A stretch of DNA of 64,000 bases, taken from assembly GCF_900130015.1 (NCBI RefSeq), contig NZ_FQXS01000002.1, positions 186,001-250,000 of the forward strand. The letters are read 5' to 3'. Made by a program: the position numbers and the translations under genes. Below the pieces are notes generated by a model. It made no database searches. It was given only the letters and a program-made list of their open reading frames with translations, and was not told the origin of the DNA. Below are positions 8,205 to 16,341 of this stretch, piece by piece. Source of the DNA: Desulfofustis glycolicus DSM 9705. GTDB taxonomy: Bacteria > Desulfobacterota > Desulfobulbia > Desulfobulbales > Desulfocapsaceae. Each line of letters opens with the position of its first letter. Within the stretch, counting starts at the first letter, position 1.

Positions 8205-9383
8205 CTACCGGCCATCGGGCCCGGTAATCCGTCCTTTGACCGCGGACCAGGCGGCCGTCAGCGGTGAAGCCAGGAAAATATCGGCTTCCGCTGCTCCGAT
8301 CCGGCCCGGGTTGGCCCTGATCGTGGTGGTAATGGCCGTATCGGCAGCACTGAGCAGACCCAGATGCCGACCGGGACATGGGCCGCAGCCGGGCGGCAGT
8401 ACGATAGCCCCGGCGCCGCGCAGGGCCGCCGACAGTTTCAACGTATCCATCGCCTCCAACACGTTGCGGGAAGCCGGCGTGATCAGGCAGGTCACTTCGG
8501 GATGGATGCCGTGCTTGAGCAGAATTTCAGCCGCTGCCTTGATATCCTCAAGCCGCCCCGAGGAGCAGCTACCGATCAGCGCCATGCTGATACGTCGATC
8601 ACTGAGCGTTTCCGGAGCGGCGAATGTCAGCTGCTCACCGGGCAAAGCGACGAGTGGCTGCACTCCCCCGGCGTCGATTGCGATATCGCAAACAGCCCGT
8701 TCACCTTGCGGTAGAACAAAAGCGGTAACGACTCCGCCCTCGGGCAGAAAATTACAGAGCGCCATTTTTTCGCTGATAGAGAGCTGGTCGACAGCGGCGC
8801 CGGTCAGTACGACCGCCTTGCCCCGGACGAGATCACCATGGCTGCGCAGGATCTCCATCGCCACATCACGGGCCATGACCAGCGGCGAGATTCTGCCGGT
8901 AACACAAATCACTACCTGTTCGGGAACACTCAGATCATAGGCTCCGCGGCAGATCACCTCGGCAAAACGTGGGCCGGAGACAGAAAAGGCCAGGGCACCG
9001 AAAGCACCCGCCGTGGCAACATGGCCGTCGGCCCCGACGATGATCATGCCCGGCCACAGGGATTCTTCTTCGGCGACGACCTGGTGGAGGACGCCTTCAC
9101 CGTTCCGATAGAGAAGAATCTGGTGGCGACCGGCAAATTCGGCGAGTTCCAGCTGAAACTCACGATCCCGCACGGTCGGCGCCGGAAATGCATGATCCAG
9201 TGTAAACAAGGTCCGACAGCAGCCGGCCGGGCGGGATCCGCGCTCTTTCAGCTCCTGCAAGACGGCCGGGCCGGTACCGTCATGGGCAAGCGCCAAGTCG
9301 ACCTTCAGCGAAACGATCTGCCCCGGTATCACCTCGTCCCGCTGGGCCGCTTTGGCCACTTGTCGATAGAAGAATTCGCTCAT
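8205..9383 (-). CDS. Aconitase-superfamily dehydratase, LeuC/HacA-like large subunit without a neighbouring small subunit
   Basis: This 392-residue protein belongs to the aconitase/isopropylmalate isomerase large-subunit family. The first 4Fe-4S cysteine is in GSCSSGR and the other two in GCGPCPG. The early HDGT motif and PGMIIVGADGHVATAGAFGALAF match the LeuC/HacA substrate-binding core. It is slightly short for LeuC (about 420-470). LeuC-type enzymes need a swivel-domain partner (LeuD), and none is encoded in this operon or elsewhere in the window. The partner must be elsewhere, or the protein works differently. Its operon context points to hydration or dehydration of a 2- or 3-hydroxy acid brought in by the TTT transporter. 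Confidence 0.82.
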   Translation of the reverse strand: MSEFFYRQVAKAAQRDEVIPGQIVSLKVDLALAHDGTGPAVLQELKERGSRPAGCCRTLFTLDHAFPAPTVRDREFQLELAEFAGRHQILLYRNGEGVLHQVVAEEESLWPGMIIVGADGHVATAGAFGALAFSVSGPRFAEVICRGAYDLSVPEQVVICVTGRISPLVMARDVAMEILRSHGDLVRGKAVVLTGAAVDQLSISEKMALCNFLPEGGVVTAFVLPQGERAVCDIAIDAGGVQPLVALPGEQLTFAAPETLSDRRISMALIGSCSSGRLEDIKAAAEILLKHGIHPEVTCLITPASRNVLEAMDTLKLSAALRGAGAIVLPPGCGPCPGRHLGLLSAADTAITTTIRANPGRIGAAEADIFLASPLTAAWSAVKGRITGPDGR

Positions 9384-9435
9384 TGTCAGTTACAACACGC
9401 CAACTTGTCTCTCTTCATCGCTACATCTTCTCGCA

Positions 9436-10425
9436 TTACGGGCGCAACAGCACCTTGATTGCGGCCGGATCGTTGTTGGCGACCTCCATCGCCTCATCGA
9501 TCCTGGCCAGCGGAAAGGTATGGGTAATCAGCGAGGCGATATCGAGCTGGCCGAGCAGCACCGGCCGCAGCGCCTGCGGCACCCAGATATGCCGCTGCAG
9601 CACGCCGTGATGAACCAGTCCGGTATTGACGACCTGCAACGAATTGTTATGCCAGCGCGAGATATTGAGCTTGATATCCTGGGTGATCCAGGAATAAAAG
9701 ACCAGTGTGCCGTTGTGTTTGACCGCGTCATTACAGAGCTGTACCGCCTCGCCGGTACCGGCGACCTCGACCACGACATCGGCACCCTCACCGCCGCTCA
9801 AATCGAGAATGGCCGCGAGCGGATCGGTCTCGGAACTGTTGATCGCCTCATCAAGGCCGAGCTGTTTGCCAAGCGCCAGTTTACCATCGACGACATCGAC
9901 GCCGATGACCCGATGCGCTCCTTTTTTCTTGGCCACCTGGGCAATGACCTGCCCGGCGAAGCCCATACCGATAACGGCAACGGTGTCGCCCAGTTGTACC
10001 TTTGAGCAGAGACCGGAAAAGACCGCACAGCCGATCGGCTCGCCAAGGGCCACCAAATCCATGTCGAGGCCGTCCGGCGCTGGTTCGAGGTCGTCCTCTC
10101 CGGCGACAAAATAATCGCTGTAGGTCTCCACCCAGCCAAAGGCGATGACCCGGTCGCCCTGCCGATAGCCGCGCACGTTAGCCCCCACCTCAACCACGGT
10201 GCCGCCGGCCTCGTGGCCGAAAAAGTATGGGTAGCCAAACGGCGTGCGCATCTCGCTGTTCAATCCACCGGCCGGCGGGATGATACCGTTGTAGAGATTC
10301 TTGTCCTGGCCGCAGATGCCGGCAGCATGGGTTTTGACGAGAATCTGGTCCGGTCCGGGAGAGATCTCCCGCTGCCGCACTTCTATTGCTCTGACACCAG
10401 TCAGGCAGGCACTGTTGACGATCAT
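9436..10425 (-). CDS. Medium-chain zinc-type alcohol dehydrogenase
   Basis: The 329-residue MDR-superfamily oxidoreductase carries the catalytic-zinc residues in GICGQD and GHEAGG, a following GDRV segment and a Rossmann nucleotide-binding GMGFAGQ near residue 153. The structural-zinc lobe with four closely spaced cysteines is not seen, so it resembles polyol or threonine/sorbitol dehydrogenase relatives with one zinc. GGAG precedes the ATG. It lies between tctA and the LeuC-like gene, suggesting oxidation of a hydroxyl group on the imported acid. Substrate and cofactor preference (NAD or NADP) are not resolved. Confidence 0.82.
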   Translation of the reverse strand: MIVNSACLTGVRAIEVRQREISPGPDQILVKTHAAGICGQDKNLYNGIIPPAGGLNSEMRTPFGYPYFFGHEAGGTVVEVGANVRGYRQGDRVIAFGWVETYSDYFVAGEDDLEPAPDGLDMDLVALGEPIGCAVFSGLCSKVQLGDTVAVIGMGFAGQVIAQVAKKKGAHRVIGVDVVDGKLALGKQLGLDEAINSSETDPLAAILDLSGGEGADVVVEVAGTGEAVQLCNDAVKHNGTLVFYSWITQDIKLNISRWHNNSLQVVNTGLVHHGVLQRHIWVPQALRPVLLGQLDIASLITHTFPLARIDEAMEVANNDPAAIKVLLRP

Positions 10426-10484
10426 GATCGGTTTATTCTCCAGAGTCGTTCATCATCGAGCTTCTTGCAATCGCCGCGTTATAA

Positions 10485-11996
10485 CTACAGGCTCGGCTGC
10501 TTCATTTCCCCGGCGAGCAGGTTGGGCTTATGCCGCATCCGGCTGTAGAGCGTATAGAGAAACGTCGCCAGCGCGACAGCCAAAATCGTGCCGGAAATCG
10601 GCCGGCTGAGAAAGGCGATCAGATCGTAATCCTCCATACGCATGCCGCGCCGCAATGACTCCTCCGCCAACCCGCCGAGGACCAGGGCGATGATCAACGG
10701 GGCGACCGAATAGTCATACTTTTTCATCACGTAGCCAAGCAGGCCGAAGGCAAACATGATCCAGACATCGGACATCGAGTTGCTGATGCCGAACGCACCG
10801 ACGGTGGCAAAGACGAAAATACAGGGCCCGAGGATCGAGTAACGGATCTTGCGGAAATTGGAAAAGAGTTTGGCGACAATAACCCCGGCAAAAAGCATGA
10901 ACACGTTGGAGACGTACATCGCCAGAAAAATCGAATACATCAGATCAGGCTGATTGAGAAACAGCATCGGCCCCGGCTGCAGGCCATGCACCATAAATCC
11001 GCCGATGATGACCGCCGTCGTCGCACTGCCGGGAATACCGAGCGTCAGCAACGGTACCATGGCGCCGCCTGCCGCCGCATTGTTGCAAGTCTCCGGCGCT
11101 GCGATGCCGTCGGCGATACCGGTACCGAATTTCTCGGGATGCTTCGACCAGCGTACCGCTTCCGAATACCCGACAAACGATGCAGTGGTAGCGCCGACAC
11201 CGGGTAGGATACCGATCAGGGTGCCGATCACCGCCGACCGCAGCACATTCCACTTCAGCTTGAGCATTTCAACCAGCGACGGGAATTCCGTTGAAACTTT
11301 GACTTCCTCCTCGCCATCGATCTTCGATCCCTTTTCGGCGGTCATCAGAATTTCACCGATGGCGAACGCACCGATCAACGCGACGATGAAATTGACCCCG
11401 CCGATCAGGCCGCTCCAGCCAAAGGTCAATCGCTCGACGCCGGACATCGGGTCGATGCCGATGGTGGCGATCAGCAGTCCGACAAAACCGACCAGGAAGG
11501 CCTTCGTCATCTTGGTCCCGCCGAGAGAGGCGATCAGCGTCAGCGCGGCAAAGGCCAGGGCAAAATATTCGGGTTCGGAAAAACTGAGCGCCACCTTGGC
11601 CAGCTGCGGTGAGATCAAGTTCATGATTCCAACACTGAATAATCCGCCGATGCAACTACATAATATGGCAATACCGAGCGCTTTGCCGGCCTTGCCGGCT
11701 TTGGCCATCGGGTAACCGTCAAAGCCGGTTACCGATGCCTCGGGCGAGCCGGGAACATTGAACAGGATGGCCGAGATCGAACCGCCGAAGGTGCCACCGC
11801 AATAGACCGCAGCGAGCAGCAGCAGGCCGGTGGTGGCGTCCATCGCATAGGTGAAGGGAATCAGCAGGGCGGTTCCCATGGTCGAGTTCAGACCGGGAAT
11901 GGCGCCGAGCATGACACCCATCAGCACACCGCCGCAGATGAACAGCATCGCCATCGGAGAAAATACATTATGAAATGCGGTAAACCAGATTTCCAT
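10485..11996 (-). CDS. tctA: Tripartite tricarboxylate transporter large permease TctA
   Basis: The 503-residue protein has about 12 membrane segments and the TctA family motifs. These include AIPGLNSTMGTALLIPFTYAMD near the N-terminus, YCGGTFGGSISAILFNVPGSPEA, GILPGVGATTASFVGY and LTLGIPGSATTAVIIGGFMVHGLQPGP. TTT systems import citrate, tartrate, terephthalate, sulfolactate and many other acids with a periplasmic TctC protein. AAGGAG is 9 nt before the ATG. It is immediately downstream of tctB. The fourteen-gene-scale context (dehydrogenases, dehydratase, aminotransferase) suggests a hydroxy-acid cargo; this is inference. Confidence 0.95.
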   Translation of the reverse strand: MEIWFTAFHNVFSPMAMLFICGGVLMGVMLGAIPGLNSTMGTALLIPFTYAMDATTGLLLLAAVYCGGTFGGSISAILFNVPGSPEASVTGFDGYPMAKAGKAGKALGIAILCSCIGGLFSVGIMNLISPQLAKVALSFSEPEYFALAFAALTLIASLGGTKMTKAFLVGFVGLLIATIGIDPMSGVERLTFGWSGLIGGVNFIVALIGAFAIGEILMTAEKGSKIDGEEEVKVSTEFPSLVEMLKLKWNVLRSAVIGTLIGILPGVGATTASFVGYSEAVRWSKHPEKFGTGIADGIAAPETCNNAAAGGAMVPLLTLGIPGSATTAVIIGGFMVHGLQPGPMLFLNQPDLMYSIFLAMYVSNVFMLFAGVIVAKLFSNFRKIRYSILGPCIFVFATVGAFGISNSMSDVWIMFAFGLLGYVMKKYDYSVAPLIIALVLGGLAEESLRRGMRMEDYDLIAFLSRPISGTILAVALATFLYTLYSRMRHKPNLLAGEMKQPSL

Positions 11997-12017
11997 CGCA
12001 ACAGGCTCCTTTACCGA

Positions 12018-12521
12018 TCAATACAATAGGTGGCTGATCTCGAGAAAAACCCCGGCGCCACGGGGCAGCGGGACATACATTACCTTGGTGAACAACAGCA
12101 CGATACCGAGCGTCAGGACAAACGGTATGGAAAAGATCAGCACCTTGTTCCGCTCGCCGAGCAGAAACATGAAGGCGATCATCTGCAGCGGAGTCAGCAC
12201 GAGAAAACCGACATACGGCAACAACAAGAGATAACCGGCGATCAGAGCGACTGCAGCACCAAAACGCAGATTCGCCGACGAAAACTGCAACCGCTCAAAT
12301 GGTGGAATGGTTCCCTGCAGAACTCCCTTGATCGAGAAAAAGGCTACCCCGACACTGAGGAACATGATCATGTAGAGAACGAACTTGGGCCAATAAGCGG
12401 GTCCGAGTTTGCCGTACACGCTCCCCGAATCGTAGATCTTGATCTCGCTCAGCAGATACAGGGAGACGGCGAAGAGGATAACACTGATAATCACGTCAGC
12501 TTTTAAAAATGCTTTCAACAC
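12018..12521 (-). CDS. tctB: Tripartite tricarboxylate transporter small permease TctB
   Basis: The protein has four hydrophobic segments, as expected of TctB (about 150-170 residues), including LPYVGFLVLTPLQMIAFMFLLGERN. The GTG at 12521 is chosen because AAGGAGAGG sits just before it, giving 167 residues. A longer frame from an ATG at 12551 would place that ribosome-binding site inside the gene. It is followed by tctA after 21 bp. TctB forms the membrane complex with TctA. Confidence 0.9.
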   Translation of the reverse strand: MLKAFLKADVIISVILFAVSLYLLSEIKIYDSGSVYGKLGPAYWPKFVLYMIMFLSVGVAFFSIKGVLQGTIPPFERLQFSSANLRFGAAVALIAGYLLLLPYVGFLVLTPLQMIAFMFLLGERNKVLIFSIPFVLTLGIVLLFTKVMYVPLPRGAGVFLEISHLLY

Positions 12522-12662
12522 GAACCTCTCCTTAGCTCCTTTTATAAACATAAACGGGGACCGGTACCGGCCGTCAAACCGGCACCGGTCGTTTCTTCAT
12601 GAAGGGATGGCAGTTTATTTTGCTTTTTTAGACGGACCTGATGGTTCGCCCGATCCGGCAGA

Positions 12663-13646
12663 CTATTTGACGTAGCCCAATTCGGTCAGAATTTCTTTGT
12701 TAGCCTGGTACTCTTCTTCCCAGAACTTGCCGAACTCCTCCGGACCTTTCCAGCCCGGCCGCTGATCCAGCAGCGCTGCCGCCTGGTATTTTTGGTAGGA
12801 TTCACTGTCGGCCGCTTTTTTCAGAGCATCGGCCAGATAATCAACGATCGGCTGCGGCGTTCCCTTCTTGACCGCGAGACCGCGCCAACGGCCACTGGTA
12901 ATATCGATGCCCAGTTCAACAGAGGTCGGGACTTCGGGGAATTTATCCAGCCGCTTGTCGTTGAAGACGATGATCGGGATCAGTTTCTTCGCTTCGATCA
13001 ACGAGATAACCGAGCCCGGCTCTTCGTGCAGCACGTCGAGATGCCCGCCGAGTACAGCAGCGTGGCTCTTAGGCGCCTTGTCAAACGGCACATACTTGAC
13101 GTCGATGCCGGCAGCCTTGGCAAATCGCATGATGATGATCTCATCGGGGCTGGTCGGGGTGGTACCGGTAAACTGTACTTTGCCCGGGTTGGCCTTGGCA
13201 TAGGCAATCAATTCTTCAGCGGTCTGGAAGTTCTTGTTGTCGGGATTGACATAGAACATGCTCATGTCCTGCTGTACTTGGACCAGCGGAGCAAACTCTT
13301 CGCTGTAATTTTCACGCCCGAGAACGGTGTTGATCAATTGCTCAGGGCTGAAATTGTAGATGGTGTACCCGTCCGCCGGCTGCGCCAGCACATATTTTGA
13401 CGCCTTGACTCCGGCGCCACCGGTCATATTGGTGACGTTGATGTTGACGCCCAGGATTTCAGCGGCAGGCATCATCAGGTTACGGACAAAGTTATCGCTG
13501 CCGCCACCGGCACCATACTGAACGACCACTTCGATCGGTCGTTCCGGATAGCCATCCGGCCCGTCCCCCGCTTGAGCGGTAAAGGCAAGCAGGAACGACG
13601 AGACTGCCAATACGGACAATCGAAAACATTTCTTCACACTCAGCAT
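12663..13646 (-). CDS. tctC: TTT-family periplasmic substrate-binding protein (TctC/Bug)
   Basis: The 327-residue protein begins with a cleavable signal peptide (hydrophobic run to LAFTAQAGDG). The mature start YPERPIEVVVQYGAGGGSD is the Bug-family N-terminal signature. Further features are the NMTGGAGVKASKYV and GRWRGLAVKKGTP segments. The ATG at 13646 is preceded by AAGAGG; the frame is open 76 codons further upstream but that part shows no coding features. As first gene of the block it captures the acid in the periplasm for TctAB. It lies about 290 bp downstream of a sigma-54 promoter. Confidence 0.93.
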   Translation of the reverse strand: MLSVKKCFRLSVLAVSSFLLAFTAQAGDGPDGYPERPIEVVVQYGAGGGSDNFVRNLMMPAAEILGVNINVTNMTGGAGVKASKYVLAQPADGYTIYNFSPEQLINTVLGRENYSEEFAPLVQVQQDMSMFYVNPDNKNFQTAEELIAYAKANPGKVQFTGTTPTSPDEIIIMRFAKAAGIDVKYVPFDKAPKSHAAVLGGHLDVLHEEPGSVISLIEAKKLIPIIVFNDKRLDKFPEVPTSVELGIDITSGRWRGLAVKKGTPQPIVDYLADALKKAADSESYQKYQAAALLDQRPGWKGPEEFGKFWEEEYQANKEILTELGYVK

Positions 13647-13809
13647 ACACACACCTCTTTTGCTTACGAGTTTGAGTTGCAGCCGAACCGGCGCGAGCCC
13701 ATCCGGCTTCCCAGCCTGTGGCTGTTTGATCGAATAACGAACTTTGCTGCACCTCCTTGTACGCACGGTTGATTCTTGTCGCCGGCGATCTCTCGCGTTG
13801 TCACCTTCC

Positions 13810-13843
13810 TGCCCGTTGCTTGCTGCAAAGCAGGAAACGGGCA
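13810..13843 (-). other. Leader hairpin upstream of tctC
   Basis: TGCCCGTT and AACGGGCA pair, with an inner TGCT/AGCA stem around a GCAA loop. It lies between the sigma-54 promoter and tctC, so it would be in the untranslated leader. No T-run follows on the minus strand, so it is not an obvious terminator. Confidence 0.4.
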
Positions 13844-13934
13844 CCAAGATGAAACATGCGGCAGAGATCAGCAACTGGTCGGTTGCATTCCGCCGTCTCT
13901 ATGGTGAAACAACTCACCCCATCCCTGTTCTATA

Positions 13935-13950
13935 AGCAAAACCCAGGCCA
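13935..13950 (-). promoter_or_regulatory. Sigma-54 (RpoN) promoter for the tct operon
   Basis: Read on the minus strand the site is TGGCCTGGGTTTTGCT. It matches the consensus TGGCAC-N5-TTGCW at the -24 GG, the -12 GC and the flanking TGGC and TTGCT, with exact 10-bp spacing. It points toward tctC, about 290 bp away. The adjacent gene encodes a sigma-54 activator. Confidence 0.75.
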
Positions 13951-14079
13951 ATCGGAGTACTCACCGAAGCTTTTTTATAGAGGTGGTGATGCTTTCGGAA
14001 TGGTGAACGAAAAATGTAGTATCGAAGGAAAAACCGAAGATGGAAATACCGGGGGGAGGGGGGAAGTCAGCTCCGTTTT

Positions 14080-14123
14080 GTTTCCGACATGAAACATGTT
14101 TCAATATGTTTCAAATGCGAAAC
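14080..14123. promoter_or_regulatory. Two GTTTC-N6-GAAAC upstream activator sites
   Basis: Identical inverted repeats GTTTC-N6-GAAAC occur at 14080-14095 and 14108-14123, 28 bp centre to centre. A further perfect palindrome, GAAACATGTTTC, lies between them (14091-14102). They are about 130-190 bp upstream of the sigma-54 promoter, the usual distance for enhancer-binding protein sites, and just beyond the 3' end of the activator gene. Confidence 0.65.
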
Positions 14124-14191
14124 GTTGAATCGCGGGTCAGCGCCCATGCACCGAATCCACCCCGCGCGTCGAACCAATTATTGTCGGGCCG

Positions 14192-16168
14192 TCATGGCTC
14201 CGTGTCGATATGCTGCAGCTTCCGCCACAGGGTTGTGCGACTGATACCGAGCTTGCGGGCCGCCGCTGTTTTGCTGCCGCGGCATTCCTGCAGGACCTTT
14301 TGGATGAGCCGGTATTCGTAGGAGGCCGTTTCCTGATCCAATCCCTGCGGTGGAGGTGCCGTCTCACGGTCCGGGCCGCCGGCAACCACCGGGTCAACGG
14401 TTGTTTCGGCCGGCTCGCGGCAGGACGACGGTTCGTCGCCTGCTTCGGTGACGAACTCCTGGAGTTGCAGCGCCTTGCGGACATCTTCGGCGTGAATCAA
14501 GCCCCCCGGTGTCAATACCGACAAACGCTCCATCGCGTTGCGCAGCTGCCTGATATTACCGGGCCAGCCATAGTCCAGCAGCAAATCCTGAGAATTTTGC
14601 GAAAACAAGCCCGGCGGCTTGCTTTGGGCGGCATAGAATTCCTGGAGGAAGTGATCGGCAATCGGCAGGATATCTTCCCGCCGCTGGTTCAGCGTCGGAA
14701 TGGGCAAAGACAAGACGTTGAGGCGGTAATAGAGATCTTCACGAAACTGCCCGTCGGCCACCATCTCCCTGAGATTACGATGGGTCGCCGCAATCAGGCG
14801 GACGTTGATCGGCAGGATACGACTGTCACCCAACCGCATGACTTCGCGCTGTTCGATTGCCCGAAGGAACCGTGATTGCAACATCGGCGGCATCTCGCCG
14901 ACTTCATCGAGGAGCAGGGTGCCGCCGTGGGCCATCTCGAACACCCCGGCCTTGCCGCCCCGACGAGCACCGGTGAAGGCACCCTCGACATAACCGAAAA
15001 GCTCACTTTCCAGGATGGACTCGGGCAGCGCGGCGCAATTGATCGCGACGAACGGCTCATTCCTGCGCCGACTCGCATTATGGATAGCCTGGGCGAAGAT
15101 CTCCTTGCCGGTCCCGGTTCGCCCGTAGAGCAGGATGGTCGAATCGATGGCTGCATATTCTCGCCCCAGCACCACCGCCTCCAGCAGCGCCGGACTGCGG
15201 CCGATGATATCGGAAAAACGGTAATGGGCGGTCAGCCCTTTGTCCGACAGCTTGCGCCGCACCTTGCTCTCAATTTTCTGCAGCGCATCCAGTTTCTGAA
15301 ATGTCGTTACTACCCCTTCGATCCTACGGTCGACGATGATCGGTATCCGGTTGCCGACCACTTTGACCGAGCCGATCTCGAAAACCGCCCCGAGTTCGGG
15401 GCGTCCGGACTGGAGCAGGAGATGGCAACCGGCGTCGGGTATAACCTCGGTAACGTCACGGTTAATCGCCTGTTCCGCCGACCAGCCGGACAGCTCCTCG
15501 GCCACCCGGTTAAACACGGTGATCCTTGCATGCCGGTCCAGCACGATAATGCCGTCATAGGTGAAGTTGAAGATCGCCTTGAGCTGTTCGGCCTTGCGTT
15601 TTTCCAGCTTTCTCACTTCATTGACCCGGCGCGCTTCGAGCAGCGCGGTGCGCACGGTCTCGAACGCCGAGGTGATGATCACCGCCTCCAGTCCCTGCGC
15701 CCGAGCCTCCCGGGCCATGGCTATCTTGCCGATGACGACATCGGCGCCTTTTTCCTTGAGCAACCCGATGCCATGGGAAATATCGTCGAGATCGTTCTGA
15801 CAGGTGTACTTGATCAGCGTGTCTTCGATGATCTTCTCGAGACTGGGCAGGCCGAGAATCACATCCTCAACGTCGACGATGCCGACCCGATTGCCAAGAT
15901 TCTTGGCTTCCTTGTAGGCCCGCAGAATGTCATAACCGCCGATGCGGATATCGACGACCGGCAGCTCTATTCCGGACTGTTTGATCTTGGAGGCGGTCAA
16001 CCCCCGACTGACGATGACCTGATAGCCATTTTTTTCCGCGCCGGCGGCAAACTCGACGGCCTCATCCATCCGGGTGATGCGGATATCGACATCATCGTCG
16101 TCGCCGATCACCTTCAAACCGATCTCGGCCAGTTCCGGATAGGGGCAGATGAAGAGGATGTCAGCCAT
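14192..16168 (-). CDS. Sigma-54-dependent activator with PrpR-type sensor domain
   Basis: The 658-residue enhancer-binding protein has an N-terminal PrpR_N-like sensor (about 1-185), a PAS domain (about 195-300), an AAA+ domain and a Fis-type HTH at the end (KTAAARKLGISRTTLWRKL). The AAA+ domain has Walker A GRTGTGKE at 349-356 (usually GESGTGKE) and the sigma-54 contact loop GAFTGA at 396-401. PrpR_N domains sense small acids or their CoA esters. It lies directly upstream of the tct block, whose promoter is of sigma-54 type, so it is the likely regulator. It may bind the GTTTC-N6-GAAAC repeats at 14080-14123. Confidence 0.9.
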   Translation of the reverse strand: MADILFICPYPELAEIGLKVIGDDDDVDIRITRMDEAVEFAAGAEKNGYQVIVSRGLTASKIKQSGIELPVVDIRIGGYDILRAYKEAKNLGNRVGIVDVEDVILGLPSLEKIIEDTLIKYTCQNDLDDISHGIGLLKEKGADVVIGKIAMAREARAQGLEAVIITSAFETVRTALLEARRVNEVRKLEKRKAEQLKAIFNFTYDGIIVLDRHARITVFNRVAEELSGWSAEQAINRDVTEVIPDAGCHLLLQSGRPELGAVFEIGSVKVVGNRIPIIVDRRIEGVVTTFQKLDALQKIESKVRRKLSDKGLTAHYRFSDIIGRSPALLEAVVLGREYAAIDSTILLYGRTGTGKEIFAQAIHNASRRRNEPFVAINCAALPESILESELFGYVEGAFTGARRGGKAGVFEMAHGGTLLLDEVGEMPPMLQSRFLRAIEQREVMRLGDSRILPINVRLIAATHRNLREMVADGQFREDLYYRLNVLSLPIPTLNQRREDILPIADHFLQEFYAAQSKPPGLFSQNSQDLLLDYGWPGNIRQLRNAMERLSVLTPGGLIHAEDVRKALQLQEFVTEAGDEPSSCREPAETTVDPVVAGGPDRETAPPPQGLDQETASYEYRLIQKVLQECRGSKTAAARKLGISRTTLWRKLQHIDTEP

Positions 16169-16226
16169 CGAACCTGTTGCGAGCGGCCTGCATGAGCGCC
16201 GCCCGCATCCATACAGCAGGGTTTAT

Positions 16227-16313
16227 ATGAAAATCGGCGGGACAGGTTTTAACCTGTCCCCCGCTCACTTTCAAAAACCAACCAGCCTTTCCGACCACAG
16301 CGCCGATTTTCAT
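16227..16313. repeat. Complete copy of palindromic repeat family B
   Basis: An 87-bp element is bounded by 13-bp perfect terminal inverted repeats (ATGAAAATCGGCG / CGCCGATTTTCAT). It contains the internal palindrome GGGACAGGTT-TT-AACCTGTCCC at 16239-16260. Related sequences occur at 3898, 21954, 27849 and 44433. It has no coding capacity, so it resembles a small non-autonomous or REP-like element. It lies between ilvD and the activator gene. Confidence 0.7.
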
Positions 16314-16341
16314 TGTTCGCTGTGACGCCCCGTCATGGGGG

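Noticed and set aside
14041-14070. G-rich stretch as a possible regulatory or quadruplex element
   Set aside because: A G6-A-G6 type run is present, but there are not four suitable tracts; nothing ties it to regulation.
14876-16195. 439-codon plus-strand frame opposite the sigma-54 activator
   Set aside because: Composition is that of a shadow frame; the minus strand carries the complete AAA+ and HTH motifs.
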